A stretch of 64,000 bases of DNA from Apostichopus japonicus (taxonomy: Eukaryota > Echinodermata > Holothuroidea > Aspidochirotida > Stichopodidae), in the NCBI RefSeq assembly GCF_037975245.1, contig NC_092569.1:27907668-27971667 (forward strand), written 5' to 3'. Of this stretch, positions 12,893-25,676 are shown one piece after another. Each line of letters begins with the position of its first letter. Position 1 is the first letter of the stretch. Made by a program: the position numbers and the translations under genes. The notes under the pieces are model-generated. The model was not told the origin of the DNA. It saw only the letters and a program-made list of their open reading frames with translations, and searched no databases.

Positions 12893-15004
12893 AAGTACTT
12901 CTTGTGATCACCTTATATTAGGCCTAAAAGTTAATCTAAAGTAATCAATTTTCCTTGCCAACTGAGCATAACCTTTCTCAGATGTTATGCACAGTATATT
13001 TCTGGCTGTTAAAACTTGCAGACAATCCTTGAGCTCACAATGGCGATAACTTGTATTAAATTGCCCATTTTCAACACAAACACACCAGGGGCTGTGCACC
13101 TCAGAAACAATGGCATACCCCCTCCCCTCCACCCACCATGTGTGGATCGAAAAAGTAAAACAACAATGAAAAAACGAAAGGTAAGGAGACGAGAGAATTA
13201 GGAGAGAATCTTAATTTCATGGATAATTTTGCAATGTAATATGAAGAAATACATTTACTAAAATTTTCTTTAAAAAAATGCGTAATTTTCGTCAAGTTTC
13301 GCCCGCACCCATTGTAGATAGTTGTCTAATTATCACCTCCTGTTGGACAGAATGAGGGACATTATTGTTCGCAACCCCAAACTCCCACTATCATCCATCC
13401 TCCCCACTCGCAAGCCCCTGCATCATCTAATCGACCGGCCCGGCGTTACTCCTAGTTAGGCTATTATTAACAAAATGGTAAAATGGCGACTATTGTGATA
13501 TGTTTGGTCTGCATCAATGCTATTTCAAGATAGTTACAGGCTTCATTCTAATGCCAACAAATTTGTAAATACCCAGGAGCTTCCGGGAATCTTGCCCCTT
13601 CATCCACGCCCTCGGGGAGAGCTTCGTTCATCCAATGCCACTTGCTGATAGTTAAATACTTCATGCTAATACTCACAGTTTTGTAAATACCACAGGGCTT
13701 TCCGGGACCTCTTCTTCTGGACCCCGTCGGACCCCTACGGCGAGGCATAGATCCCACGCCTTCGGGGAGCGCCCGCGCTTCCGCGGCGCTCTGGGCGACC
13801 TGAACCCCCCCCCCCCACCAACCCAAGAATGTGCTGGGCCTCCCAAAAAAAAATTCCTTACTTTGAGAATTACTACCAGAACCATATCACAATTCTTTAG
13901 TTCGATGATTGCGTACTATTCAGATAATTCTAGAAGAAATGTACAAGTTGCTCATTCCATGACGGATTAGTTAATGTATATATAGTGCTAAAACGTTCAA
14001 AAAAGGGACGTTGTGTGTATTATGAGTGTGAGGTGGGGGGGGGGGGGGGGGTTGCCCCTTCTCTGAAATCGTCCCTGTATGAATAATATATACTAAGAAA
14101 ATTGACATTTACAAGAAAGGAGGAATGGCTGCTTGAGTTGGTTTATTTTCAGATAATTCTCCCGCACTTCATTTAATTTGTTTTGTTTTTTTAATCTAGC
14201 ATGTTACTTTTATAGTTACAGAGCATTGAATGGTACATGTATAGTCTTTCAAACTATTTTGGTTATAGCTTCCCAATGAATATTAAAATCATTGTACTTT
14301 ATAATTAAACATTAGAGTGATAGACAACTGTTTACAGATATTTTTTGTAGTGAAAGCAAATATCTGTGTTGACATATTATCCACGTAAACTTTGCCATCA
14401 TTTCCAAAACATTTTCACGTAATAAGCAAAGAAAACTCTTCCTCTGATAACAATACTGACACTATCAAATTGGCGATTGGAAACGTATATATATATATAT
14501 ATAGGCCCTCTGAGGTGATCTTGGAAATCGACAAGTTTACATAAGGACCAAAGTACTCTCCGGTAATACATTTTAAGTAACTGCAGTGGGACACTTTACG
14601 GATTATATATGAACAGAAACTAGGGCGCTCCTTCAGAACTAAAATAAGATATTCCAAGTAACCGACGTGTCAATGCTTTAGGGGTATAGTGTTCAGCTAG
14701 TGATAACCTCTGCAATGCTTTGCAGTATAGAGTACATTACTTTGGTGATTTAGAGTGTAACTCGACGGGGAATTATTATAAGTAAGGAAACACGGGTATG
14801 CTACACTTTACACACAACCTCCTGCCAGTTCCCCCCCTTTTTTTTGTTATCGCCAGAGCGTCACCAATTTGTTTTCTCCGGACCGTGGCGACCTCAACCA
14901 TAGAGGATGATCATCCGGGTAGCTCATGAATGAAAAGTATGATTACAGTAAAAATCCAAACCTTAGGTGAAGAATACCACGTTGTGCTATGGATTATACA
15001 TTAC
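12893..15004. repeat. Left arm of a long inverted duplication
   Basis: This arm is the reverse complement, with gaps, of 58,135-64,000. Matching anchors are 12,893-12,990 with 63,900-64,000; 13,040-13,110 with 61,395-61,470; 14,520-14,690 with 59,640-59,820; and 14,810-14,996 with 58,135-58,360. The left arm lacks several insertions present in the right arm, so it serves as the empty reference. It contains a GC-rich pair of roughly 130-bp units (13,550-13,800), a C run near 13,806 and a G run at about 14,034-14,051. No coding gene was recognised. Confidence 0.85.
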
Positions 15005-15809
15005 GTAACTATTGTAAAATGTAGGTACAACATTCATTTCCGGTTGTCGTTTCCAGGAGAGGCCTCTTAAGTATACGCTACACGCCTCGGCAATTTTCTA
15101 AAAACCAACAAATTACCTCGCGTTTCTCAGTTTAACATGTGACATGTGACATTCCGCGACTCTGAGTTGCCTCTCCCCATAACTTTCTTGGAAATATTCC
15201 GTAAAGTGATAATGAGTAAAGTTAATCACTAATATCAATATGAGCGTATGTTAATCCCAATAAGGTCAGCTTAAAGGAGTAAGTTTTGTTGGAGTGAGTT
15301 ACAGAGACTTGGCATGTTGTGTTTCGATATCTTTGGCCTTAAGCCTCAAAGAAGCTTGTAAATCTATCTGATTTAATAGTTGAATAAATCCTGGTTCTAT
15401 CCTAAACTTATTGATTTTTCGCTCCCTTATTGTCTGAGTGTGCTTCATGCTGCATCCGTAGTATTCATGATGTATTCCTTTCTAGATTCCAGACATAACG
15501 GAACACTTTACACACTAGCTGGTCCTTATCAGAATAGCGTGGAAGCAGTGTACTAGTTCAGCTTCGAGGTCAAATAATCACTTGGTTACAATACCTAGTT
15601 ACTAAGGAGCTACCAGTCTGTGGAAAGCTTACATTGTTAATTTTGTAGCAGTTTAGAGGTAGACCGACACGAGCAAACAATATGAACAAGATTGGTTACT
15701 AGGCCATTTTGATTTACGTAACTTTTATTTGCCATAGCTAGATAAATAAGGCGTCCACGCTAAAATAACCTTTCGGAGCCAAATTAAATATTAAAAGCTT
15801 TCGTTATCG
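15005..15809 (+). repeat. 0.8-kb interspersed repeat next to the Penelope-like element
   Basis: From GTAACTATTGT to TTTCGTTATCG this block matches 45,276-46,061 in reverse complement over nearly its whole length. Its two ends also survive in 53,539-53,622 and about 54,008-54,090. It sits just upstream of the Penelope-like coding region, so it could be the element's terminal repeat, with the intron copies as solo repeats. It could also be an independent nonautonomous repeat. No long frame is present. Confidence 0.8.
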
Positions 15810-15949
15810 AACTATCAAACTATCTTGATATATTGGAACATCTCTTTGGCTCGTAAGGGCGTTCACACTATTATTAAAACTTAGCTTGTTTCGTTCGATA
15901 GTCTAACTCTCAAGTTGTGTTGTCCAGATCATATACAATTGGTTTTAGG

Positions 15950-17991
15950 GAGTGAGACAACCGCAGAAGAAGCGACTTTATATCGTTGGAAGCTAGATCA
16001 ATCTGAGATAATCTACACAGCCACAACCAACTTGAACAACTTTATCAATTTAAACAAAGGTAAGCCAACTGTGTTGAAGAAAATGTCTTAAAATATGGAT
16101 TAAGTTTTGGGATTCAGCCACCCTTCCTAAAGAAATCTGATGTTCTTACCAGCTTTGAACTCATCCACAAATTCCTAAAAGGTAATCTAAAGGATTCTGC
16201 AGACGCCGGAGTCGTCAAAACACAGTTGGCTTACCTTGCAAATAATTATGTTATAAGTCACAAGCCCTCGACTACTAATCTGAGGAAGTACAAGATTCTG
16301 AAGAAACTTAAACGTAATTCAAGCATCGTCATTCTAAAACCTGACAAAGGTAACGGAGTTGTTATTATAGATCGTCAAGCTTACAACGAGGGAATTAGCT
16401 CAATAATCAACGATGAAACAAGGTTCCAGAAAATAAAAATTGATCCAACCCTACGCAGAGAAGGACAGCTACAAAGATTTTTTCTAAGAAAGCTCAAGGG
16501 CTCAAGGTTTTTCCCGGAGGACACTTACATGAACATTTACCCTACAGGAGCTCATCCTGCCAGAATTTATGGACTGCCTAGAACTCAGAAATGTACTAAT
16601 AACAATTCACTTCCTACTTTTCGTCCTATTGTTTCAAGTATTGGTACTTATAATTATAATTTGGCAAAGTTTTTGAGTGATCTTACATCTCCCAACATTT
16701 GTCTCGATTATTGCACTCGGGATTCTTTCTCTTTTGTCCATGAAATTATATCTATGGACATATCTGATCATTACATGGTATCATACGATGTAGTTAGTTT
16801 ATTTACCAACATCCCACTTTCTGAAACTGTTGATATTGCAATCGATGCCATAATGCATAACAATCCAGGCATTGGTATTGAAAGGCGGGATCTCCAGAAA
16901 CTATTCACGTTTGCTACCTCACATACGCATTTTTTATTCAATGGTAATTACTATGATCAAGTGGACGGTGTGGCAATGGGTTCACCATTAGCACCGGTGT
17001 TGGCATCTCTTCATGGGTCATTTGGAGAAACAATTTCTGAATGATTCATCTGCCCCAGCCAAACCTTATCACTACCGCAGATATGTTGACGATATTTTCT
17101 GTCTTTTCCGATATGAGGGTGAACCCATCGATTTCCTTCATTTTATCAATACTCGGCACCCTAACATAAAATTCACTATTGAGAAGCAAAAAGACAGTAC
17201 GCTAACATTTTTGGATGTGCTTGTCAGCAACACTGGTCATTGCAATACTTCCGTTTATCATAAACCTACGTACTCAGGGTTGCTAACCAATTTTTTTCAG
17301 TTTCATTCCGTATTCTTACAAAATTGGTCTCATTAAAACGTTAGTGGATAGAATGTACAAGGTCAACAACTCTTGGAAAGGATTTGACCTCGACCTAAAA
17401 GGACTTATATCCACACTCGGCAAAAATCAGTTCCCCTCTCACTTAATTGACAAAGTTGTGAAATCGTATTTACAAAACAAGGTGTCACCGAAAAATATCA
17501 TTGACCCGGTTTCTCACAATACCAGATTTTACAAGCTCCCGTACATTGGTAATTTCTCTGGTCATGCTCAGAACAAACTTAGACAGTTGATCAAATCGCA
17601 TTGTACAGACATTGATGTCAAATTAGTGTTTATCTCATTTAAAGTTCGAAATATGTGTGTAGTAAAAGACATGATTCCATCATACCTTAAATCTCGTGTG
17701 GTCTATAAATTCATCTGCACAAGCTGTAATGCTTGTTATATAGGGGAAACCCATAGGCACCTTTCTACACGGATTTCTGAGCATTTAAAAACCGATAAGA
17801 ATTCACATATTTACAAACACTTAGCTAAATTTCCCAACTGTAAGCGGCCATGTGACAACAACTCATTCAAAATTATCGACTCCGCTCCCACTAAACTCCA
17901 GCTTAGGATCAAAGAAAGTCTACATATCAATTGGGATAAACCTAATCTCAACAAGCAGCTTGACTGTCCAGTGTTATCTTTGTTGAGTTAA
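15950..17991 (+). pseudogene. Penelope-like retroelement: reverse transcriptase plus GIY-YIG endonuclease, frameshifted
   Basis: The N-terminal part is readable from about 15,950 (TLYRWKLDQSEIIYT) and, after an apparent shift near 16,072, continues as LKYGLSFGIQPPFLKKSDVL. Reverse-transcriptase motifs follow: DKGNGVVIIDR, YGLPRTQK, FRPIVSS, SYDVVSLFTNIPL (motif A), GVAMGSPLAPVLAS (motif B) and RRYVDDIFCLF (motif C, with the catalytic Asp pair). The C-terminal third has VYKFICTSCNACYIGETHRH, the GIY-YIG signature, and ends in a stop at 17,991. The element would copy RNA into target DNA in the nucleus. Two further breaks are clear: loss of two bases (or equivalent) near 17,027 just after motif B, and one extra base near 17,298. 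At least two breaks make this copy inactive unless they are sequence errors. A hammerhead-like motif and a TA microsatellite follow the stop. Confidence 0.9.
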
Positions 17992-18057
17992 TCTACTTTT
18001 CCTTGTGTGTTATTGCTACTGTACATTTGTCTGCTATTACTTGTTCATTTTGCGTCT

Positions 18058-18101
18058 GTAACCTGATGATGAAAGTCGCTACTTTCGAAACATGTCGTTT
18101 T
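18058..18101 (+). ncRNA. Hammerhead-ribozyme-like motif at the Penelope-like 3' end
   Basis: CTGATGA (18,063-18,069) is followed by a 5-bp hairpin GAAAG/CTTTC with loop TCGCTA, then GAAA (18,087-18,090), a very short stem III (AC/GT) and the cleavage-type triplet GTC (18,094-18,096). Bases AAC before and GTT after can form a short stem I. The order and spacing match the minimal type I hammerheads known from Penelope-like elements. One unpaired T after CTGATGA is unusual. Activity is inference. Confidence 0.5.
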
Positions 18102-18158
18102 TTTGTATCAATTTTGGTAAATAGATGTATAAGTTAAAGTCTGTGGTGTTTTCAATTT

Positions 18159-18162
<4 letters not shown>

Positions 18163-18200
<38 letters not shown>
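18163..18200. repeat. TA microsatellite at the retroelement 3' end
   Basis: About 38 bp of alternating AT follows TTTTTTTAATT. It probably marks the element's 3' junction. Confidence 0.85.
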
Positions 18201-18202
<2 letters not shown>

Positions 18203-19940
18203 AACATGCAAATGCTAGTATAATGCATCTTATATACCGTGAAATGTACTGTATGATATATTCTACACTGTCAATATGTATGTACAAATATCTAATTGAC
18301 ACAGTTTGGAAGATTCGAAGTTTAGAAGCGGTTTGCTATATGAACAATACTTCCTTGTTTTATGATGCCTACGTCACACCCTGTTTGCGGAATCGAGTAT
18401 CCTCACATCTGATTTAGTAAACATGTCAGCTTTTTTGCTGGGCTTTGACTGAATGTTTATTATCTGTAACAATTACATCCATACTGACTGTAAATTATCC
18501 ACAAAAAAAATTGTCATTTATATGAGATATTGAATCTAAAGAGCTTGTTTTGACATTTAAAAAGGTACGTTGATATCAGATTACAAACCTCTCTTTTAAT
18601 TAAAATATTATTTTAATTTGTGGCAAGAAAGGCTCAAGGGGCTTCAAAACAAGTCAAGAATGTAGAAGAGAGACGAGTGGCTATGAGAAAGGTAGACGTG
18701 AGACTTAATTAGTTCCCACGGCAGCAAACCAAACGTTAAAGTTTTTAAAAAACAAACATTCTAGATCAGCTGAATTCTTTCAGATGAGCTATAGCGATCG
18801 CCCATGCTGACAAAATTCTGTCACTTTTTTCCACCTTTTTGAATGACTGCCATCTCGTCATTTTTCTTTGGATTTGACTGACAGTTTGTCAGAGGTTTGT
18901 GTGACTTCAGCTTCTTTATATGCAATCATATTTGTTAGGTCATTTGAGTTCACAAGAGATCCTTTTCAGAAAACGTGGAAAATGCTCCTCCTCCTAGAAA
19001 TCTCGTCCAAATCTGCTGAAATGTTGTGGAAATAATGTTTGAATAATGGTGAACCAAAGTTTGGAAGAAATGTTTGTGTCGTCATCTATGAGCCCAAAAC
19101 CGGGCCTTCTATATATAATGTTTGCCACAGATCATATTCAGTGATCAGAAATTTGTTTTACAACTATTTACTATTCATGATCAGCATGCGTTTCATGTGA
19201 GTAGCAAAATGTCTTCCGACTTAATTTTACCGTTAATTTGGGGTAATAATTCCACCCGTGTGAGACTTGATCATTTCAAATATTTAGTTTATATGCAGGT
19301 TTCCTATCTAGTTTGATGGCATACTCTGTACATGGACTACTTGGCAGATTTGCAATTTGAACTTTTTCCACATTTTGTGTGTGGAATACCGCATGTGAGA
19401 ATGACCTATATTGTTGGAGCCGATTCCTTTTCTCTGCGGTACGTCGATTGTAAACAAGTTGCAGGTCGTTCTATTATTGTGTAGGCGCAATTTTGGGACA
19501 GCGCAATTTATCCCTAGTAATTAGTACAACGACATATTGCATACAATATGTTCGTGACAGTGTTTCCAAGCAAAACAGGAGATGGGAGGAAGGAAATGAA
19601 ACCCGATGTGTCTGCTTTGTCTTACTTTTTTGCACAAACAAATGGATAAACCGCTCAGAAATATTGCCATTCAAAACAAATTTCTCAGCGTTGCTGCTAT
19701 GGTTGGTTGCTTGCTGGTAGCAAAGGATACGCAGCCAGGTTTTTGGCGGGTGTGCTGGTGTGTGTGCGCGCGCTTCTGTGACACTTGCGTGGGTCCGCGA
19801 TATCTCCAAACAGAGTGATGGATATTTTTCATACTTTCTATGTAGATGTATTATAGTAAGAAGTTGTGCTCCATCTTTTTTGGCACTGACCTTATGAATA
19901 TTAATGAGGTAATTGGATCAAACGTAAAAATATTTACATT
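18201..19940. other. Gene-free stretch
   Basis: Overlapping open frames near 19,474-19,818 exist on both strands but match nothing and lack exon borders. No other structure was seen. Confidence 0.4.
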
Positions 19941-20531
19941 TACTATAACTCCAAAACCGTGATTCTGATTGTAGACAAACTTGGGATATTGCTGTTGGTT
20001 AATAACTAGCACATGTAGGTCCAGATTTATATTTCCACATAAAATGCATTTTGGGACACATTCTTTTGGCCCGAGTTTGTGGACCCCAGTATTTTTGGGA
20101 CCATTTAGGCCCACCGGTTCTTCACATGCAATAACTCCGCAACCGTTAGTCGAATTGTAGCCAAAGCTAGAATACAGTTGTTGGTTAATAGCTCGTACAT
20201 TAAGGCCATCTTCGCCCAACAAAAATCCGGGCCCGTTTTTTTGCCGGGTGGCAGAAATTTTATTTCCACGTCAAAAGCATGTTGGGGCAAATTGTTTGGG
20301 TCCGAATACTTGCAGGACCACTTGGGTCAACAATTTGGAGGGTCGAATTTTGGGGGAAACTATATTTTGAGCCGCTTTGAGCCAAATATTTTTGGGATCA
20401 TTTAGGCGCAAATTATTATCGGGTCCCAATTTTTTGGGAGGTGCCAAATTTTAAATTTGCAATAACTCTACAACCTTAAATCAGATTGAATCCAAACTTG
20501 GAATACAGTTGTTAGTTGATAGCTGGTATAT
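19941..20531. repeat. Three diverged copies of an ATAACTCC...TTGGTTAATA repeat
   Basis: A module of about 70 bp begins at about 19,944, 20,131 and 20,462. Each copy has ATAACTC, a variable AACCxT, an AATxxTAGxCxAA-like centre and a TGTTGGTTAATAxCT end. The spacing (about 190 and 330 bp) is uneven, with similar GGGxCCxATTTTTTGGG-type filler between copies. Confidence 0.7.
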
Positions 20532-20713
20532 GTGGACATAAATATTTCGCTATTGAATGATCACATACAACACTTTAATATTCCACTTAGCAAGATACAA
20601 TAGCGCCTATTGAGTTCTTCTTTATCAATCGTTCCATATGGTGTGTATCGTAATAGTCCACGCTAAAAGAAGAATTTGAGTGATATTTATATTTCAATAG
20701 CTCTTCCGGCTTT

Positions 20714-20716
<3 letters not shown>

Positions 20717-20780
<64 letters not shown>
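20717..20780. repeat. TA microsatellite
   Basis: About 60 bp of uninterrupted alternating AT. Confidence 0.95.
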
Positions 20781-20782
<2 letters not shown>

Positions 20783-20929
20783 AATGTGTACTAAATCTCC
20801 GAATGCTCCTTACTTAAGTGCTAAATTGATAATGGCGAGTCGCGCTCATTGCAAGACTGAATGTTCGGAACCAAATAATTTTCCTTTAACTTTATGTAAA
20901 CGAGAGAGCATTCTTGGATAACTTTCAAT

Positions 20930-23013
20930 ACCACTTTTGCTGGAAAACTAGATGAAATTTGTGAACATGTTAATTGAAGTCTCATGGTTGCCTTTGTGCT
21001 GTTTGATCTGATGACATTACAAGGAAATTGATTATGACGTATCCATATAGTGTCATCAGATTATTTTATACAATGAAACAAAGGCGTTTACTTCCAACGT
21101 TTCAATTGTTATTTCCTGTAATTTAGCAGTTTCCGATACTCGTTTTTTTCTGAAATCAAAGCTTGTTTCGGATTAATGTTCTTTCAAGAAACCAATATGT
21201 TGTTTTTCAAGATAAAAAGAAGTTGATAAATATGTTTATAACAAAATATCTATTTTGTAAGAATCGTTCTTTGATATTCTAGTTTGATGTCGTTCTATAT
21301 TTCTTTACGTTTAACCTAAACATATGTCTTTCGTTCAATCATGCAGTTGTGATTTCTTAGCTTAAAATGAAATAATTGATTATAGTCCAAGACAGATTCA
21401 TGTAAGAGCAAACGTTTAAAGAATGACTTAATAAGGCAGAATTGTATTCTTGATATAAAAAAAAAACATTTAGAAGGTTATTAAATTTGCAACTGTTTGT
21501 TGGACTGAGACGTCCAGCCACTTTAATTGATGAGCCTCAAAGGGTTTAAAGGGTCATTCCTCATCAAAAGTGACACATAAATACAACCTGCATATAGACA
21601 ACAAAGTAAAACGCATCAACTTTAATTGTGAGCCTAAATTTATCCTAAACGTTGATATTAACACTGTCAATCAGTCAACTCTAAATAATGATGATTGCTT
21701 CTTTACTCAATGATAACATACATTTCCGCTATTTAAGTATGTTGTACTTATAATTACGCATAAGCCTGTGCAAACCTCTGATTAGTGCAAATTTGGATCT
21801 CTTTAGGCATATTTGCCCCAACTTTACTTGGAATGATGATCGTATATTATTTCAATGACAATAAGTTGCCGACTGAACCTATAGGTATGTATTGTCCCTA
21901 ACTGGATCGCGGAAAGTTTGCGTAGGCGATGACACGGACACTGGTGTTACTGTTGTGTCAATGGACTGATTCAGTTGTTCCGTTTACAGGCAGATCTCGT
22001 ACCATCCATTCAGTAAATACTTAGTAAGGCGATACATGACTTTGTCCAGATACATCTTGTGATAGTATTTAAGTGAGATGTCATGAGATCTTGTGTTGCT
22101 TACATGAAGTTAAATTAACAGAAATTGTTTGTGTCATTGAATTCTTATTTAACAATTAGTTAGCATTAATTTTTAGAGAGCCAATGTCGTCATAAATGTA
22201 GCCGTAAAAGTGCTTTCCAAAAATTTAGCAAATTTAAAAGGTGAATGTCTTGAAAACCCAAATGGTTATTGAGCATATTCAGCACTCGATTTTTTTTCTT
22301 GACTATAAAGATCAAGTCAAAAAAGAGCTGCCCTAAGTCATCTTTCAAGACACAACATGCTTTTTGTATGCGATTTAAAATCTTCTATATTTTCTGCTGT
22401 ACTTTAAAATTACATTCTAATGTACGTGCATGTGTTTCTAAATGACATGACTGTTATTGCATGCTGACAGCGCTATATGACACTAGGCTGTTAAATAAAA
22501 ATCACATTTAAACCTATCCCATCCTAATGTAATAACGTTTTGTTCTCCTCGCCATTGAACTTAATTATGGGAGAAATTAACACCTTAAACGTAATAAAAG
22601 AGTGACAATAAAAGTATGTAATATTGACTAAAACTTCAATTCGATAATTATACTTACTAGAGAAAAGAAAAACATGAAATAACATTAAAAACAATTAGGT
22701 CTACACAATCCATGTAACAGTTTGGCTACACGAGTATCTTTCCTGTTTAATACGAAGAGCCCCCTCTATATGCTTCCGGGGGGCACACATATTGGAGTCA
22801 TCACCCGTGTTTATACTTGATAAGCGTTTATTCAACATATTTCTATCAATATTAAAAACAACATATTAACGTAATATTTTATATCATATATATTTGTCGG
22901 AATGTTATAAACGTTCTCACGGTCTTCCAGAATTCCCCCTTTCGGCTCTGTTATTTTTTTCATTTTACAGAGTAGCCTTTGATGTAATTATTGTTGCTGA
23001 AATCTCCTTCGGT

Positions 23014-23056
<43 letters not shown>

Positions 23057-25676
23057 CCATTAAAAATACGTTTCGTAACTTCCAACGCCTAAATATTCAT
23101 TACAATACGCTCGATACTTTTGTATTAGTTTTTCGACACTCTTTTAGACATTCTCGTATAATTTTTGAACATACTTACATTAGTTTTGACATATTGATAT
23201 AAATTTGGACATACTCCTATTATTTTGGACATGCTTATATTATTTTGGACATTTTGCAACAAATGGCGTGAATTCAAACGCTAAAATGTTCTCTACAAAT
23301 ATGATATTAGCAGTTACATTCGACATGTTCATCAAATGTTTCGACACTCTCATATTATTTTGGACATACTCATTTTATTTTTGGACATTATATTAGTGTC
23401 GACATACCTATATAAACTAGGACATACTCCTACTTGGAGATGCTTATATTGTTTTGGACATTTTTTATGTATGTCATTCCGTACTACGACCAGTGTAAAA
23501 GTAAATTTGTTGGAACATTCTCCGAATTTTTGAAGTACGATTACTATATGGTTACAAAATTGAGTAGCTGTCGTCATAATTGTAAGGGCCCCCTCAATTT
23601 CAATTTTGAAGAGTATACGCATCGAGGGAGAATCTTTACATAGTTTTCTGAATATTTACTTATAGAATTGATAAGCGTATATTGAAAAAATATTTTTCAG
23701 CAATTTTTTAGCAATATCCGTCAATATTAATTTCATAATTTATTCAATAAGACTACTTTGTCGGAACATTTTAGGTTGTTATCAATTTGCCCAAAAATAT
23801 ACTCATAAGTCAATTTTAATGGAAACGTATAACATCTTGTTCTCTGAGATGAAGATACGACTCGTGCAAATGTGAACCTTTTAGAAATTTCTCTGCCATT
23901 TTAAGTAGAAATACTACAATAAAAAAAACAATAAACATTTTAATGAGTCACCTAAAATTAATGTTAACAATCCTGTCTGTACGAAACAAAAACAATGTGA
24001 CGGCATTGAAAAGGATAATACGCCGAGTCCATTTATCTTGTTCTTTATTTTGACATTTGTTCAAAGTGAATTGATGTTGGTTCAAAATATCAAGAGATAA
24101 AAAAACAGTCGGTTTTTCATATCGCATTTCTTTTCGTTGTAGTATTTGGCATCAATAAGTAAATACAAAGCTATAATATTAAAAAAAAATATTCTAGTCA
24201 CATTTTAAATGGTCTAATTGGAGGAAACAGCAAATGGGGTGCTGTCAATTAAATATGTTGGTATAAGAGCCTTTGCTTTAATCTTTTTCTTTATTTCATG
24301 TTTTCTAACAATTGTTCTTTCTATTTACTAATACTCAAGGTCTACTCCTACACTTCCTATTTAGATATTGCTTAAATTTATTCATGAACTAAAACTTGGA
24401 ATTGAGAGAAATTGCAATGTTTCAAACGATACCAGAATTTCGATGAAGATAATGTGTTTTAAATATAAACGCCAGTTCTTTAAGTAATCTACAACTCCAT
24501 TATCTGTTGTTGAATATAAGGGATGTGGAGTCGGAATACAAGGCCACTGTCATCCCGCGTCCCCCACCTTTGCCTTCCCATTTCTGTGAAATTCTTGAAA
24601 ATGACACTTGAATTTAGTCTCAAAGGGTTTCATGGAGGAATATCTCTCATATTTGTTATATATTAAACACAATAGTAAAGCTTTAAATATGAGCTGCATA
24701 GGAAGGGATTTGGTGGGGATCGTCAGGTGTTTATTGCACTTAACTAGCAATTCGGAGGACGATGGTTTCTGTAATTGGGACAATCAAGCTGACGACAATA
24801 TGAATAAAAGCTACATCATATTCCTAAATGGAGATGAGTAAGGGAACGGGAAAGATATGTAGACTAATGACAAAGTAAGTGAGATTGTTTGAGTAAAAAC
24901 TTTGACAAATAACTCATTAAAGGAGTCGCCCGGAACCATGCTTATATGATCAACTTCGTGTGAATGTAAACGCTTCTTTAGTTGGCCAACGCTAATACAT
25001 GACCTAATTGTGACTGTAAGGAAAGTGGTTCGGGGATAAGGATGAAAAATATTTGGGTGGTTTCGGCTGGGTGTGTTCTTTATGACTATAACAGTGGCTT
25101 TAACGCAAGAGTCTTCTGGAATAACTGATCGTCAGACATACTAACTAAATAACTCAGAAGAAAGCATATAGAAACTGATATCGTTTCCCACGTTGCTATT
25201 TGCTTCTATACCACATAATGGCAGCAATGAAGAAAAAAAAACAATTATTATTGTAATGCCATGTTTTCATATACTTGTATTTGTTTTTTATTTGATATCA
25301 TTCCCAGTACCATTATTAAAGATGACCTTTTAATAAACACAGTTCGAGTTCAATGCAATTATCAGAAACAGACAAAGTATCAGAAGTCATCGAGTTCCAT
25401 GAAATATGTAGTTCACCGTTATTTGTTATTGTCCCTCAAAACATATGCATGTCTGGAAGTAGTCTTTGGGCATAACAGATCAATGCTAAGGATAATGTAC
25501 GTGATGTATTAGGTGTCCATCGGTTCATTAGTGTACCGTTCATTCACTTTCATCTTCCAAATACACAAACCTTCCAAAGATATTGATATGTACTTCCTTA
25601 TTTAACATATGTAAGCATTTCGACAACAGTATCCTATCCATGTTATCTTGAAGACTTTACCTTACTATTTTGATCA
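20930..25676. other. Gene-free stretch with diverged pieces of the duplicated upstream block
   Basis: 20,999-21,090 resembles 5,556-5,650. 22,738-23,070 and 23,588-23,800 resemble 6,040-6,300 and carry the shared words CCCCCTCTATATGC and GATAAGCGTTTATTCAA. 23,015-23,052 is a TA microsatellite. 23,110-23,470 is a degenerate array of a 20- to 25-bp unit (TTTGGACATACTCxTATTAT). Open frames on both strands at 24,550-24,841 overlap and match no family. The stretch ends at the stop of the fibrinogen-related gene. Confidence 0.5.

Noticed and set aside
24550-24841. Overlapping open frames on both strands
   Set aside because: No motifs, no exon borders and mutual overlap. Treated as chance frames.
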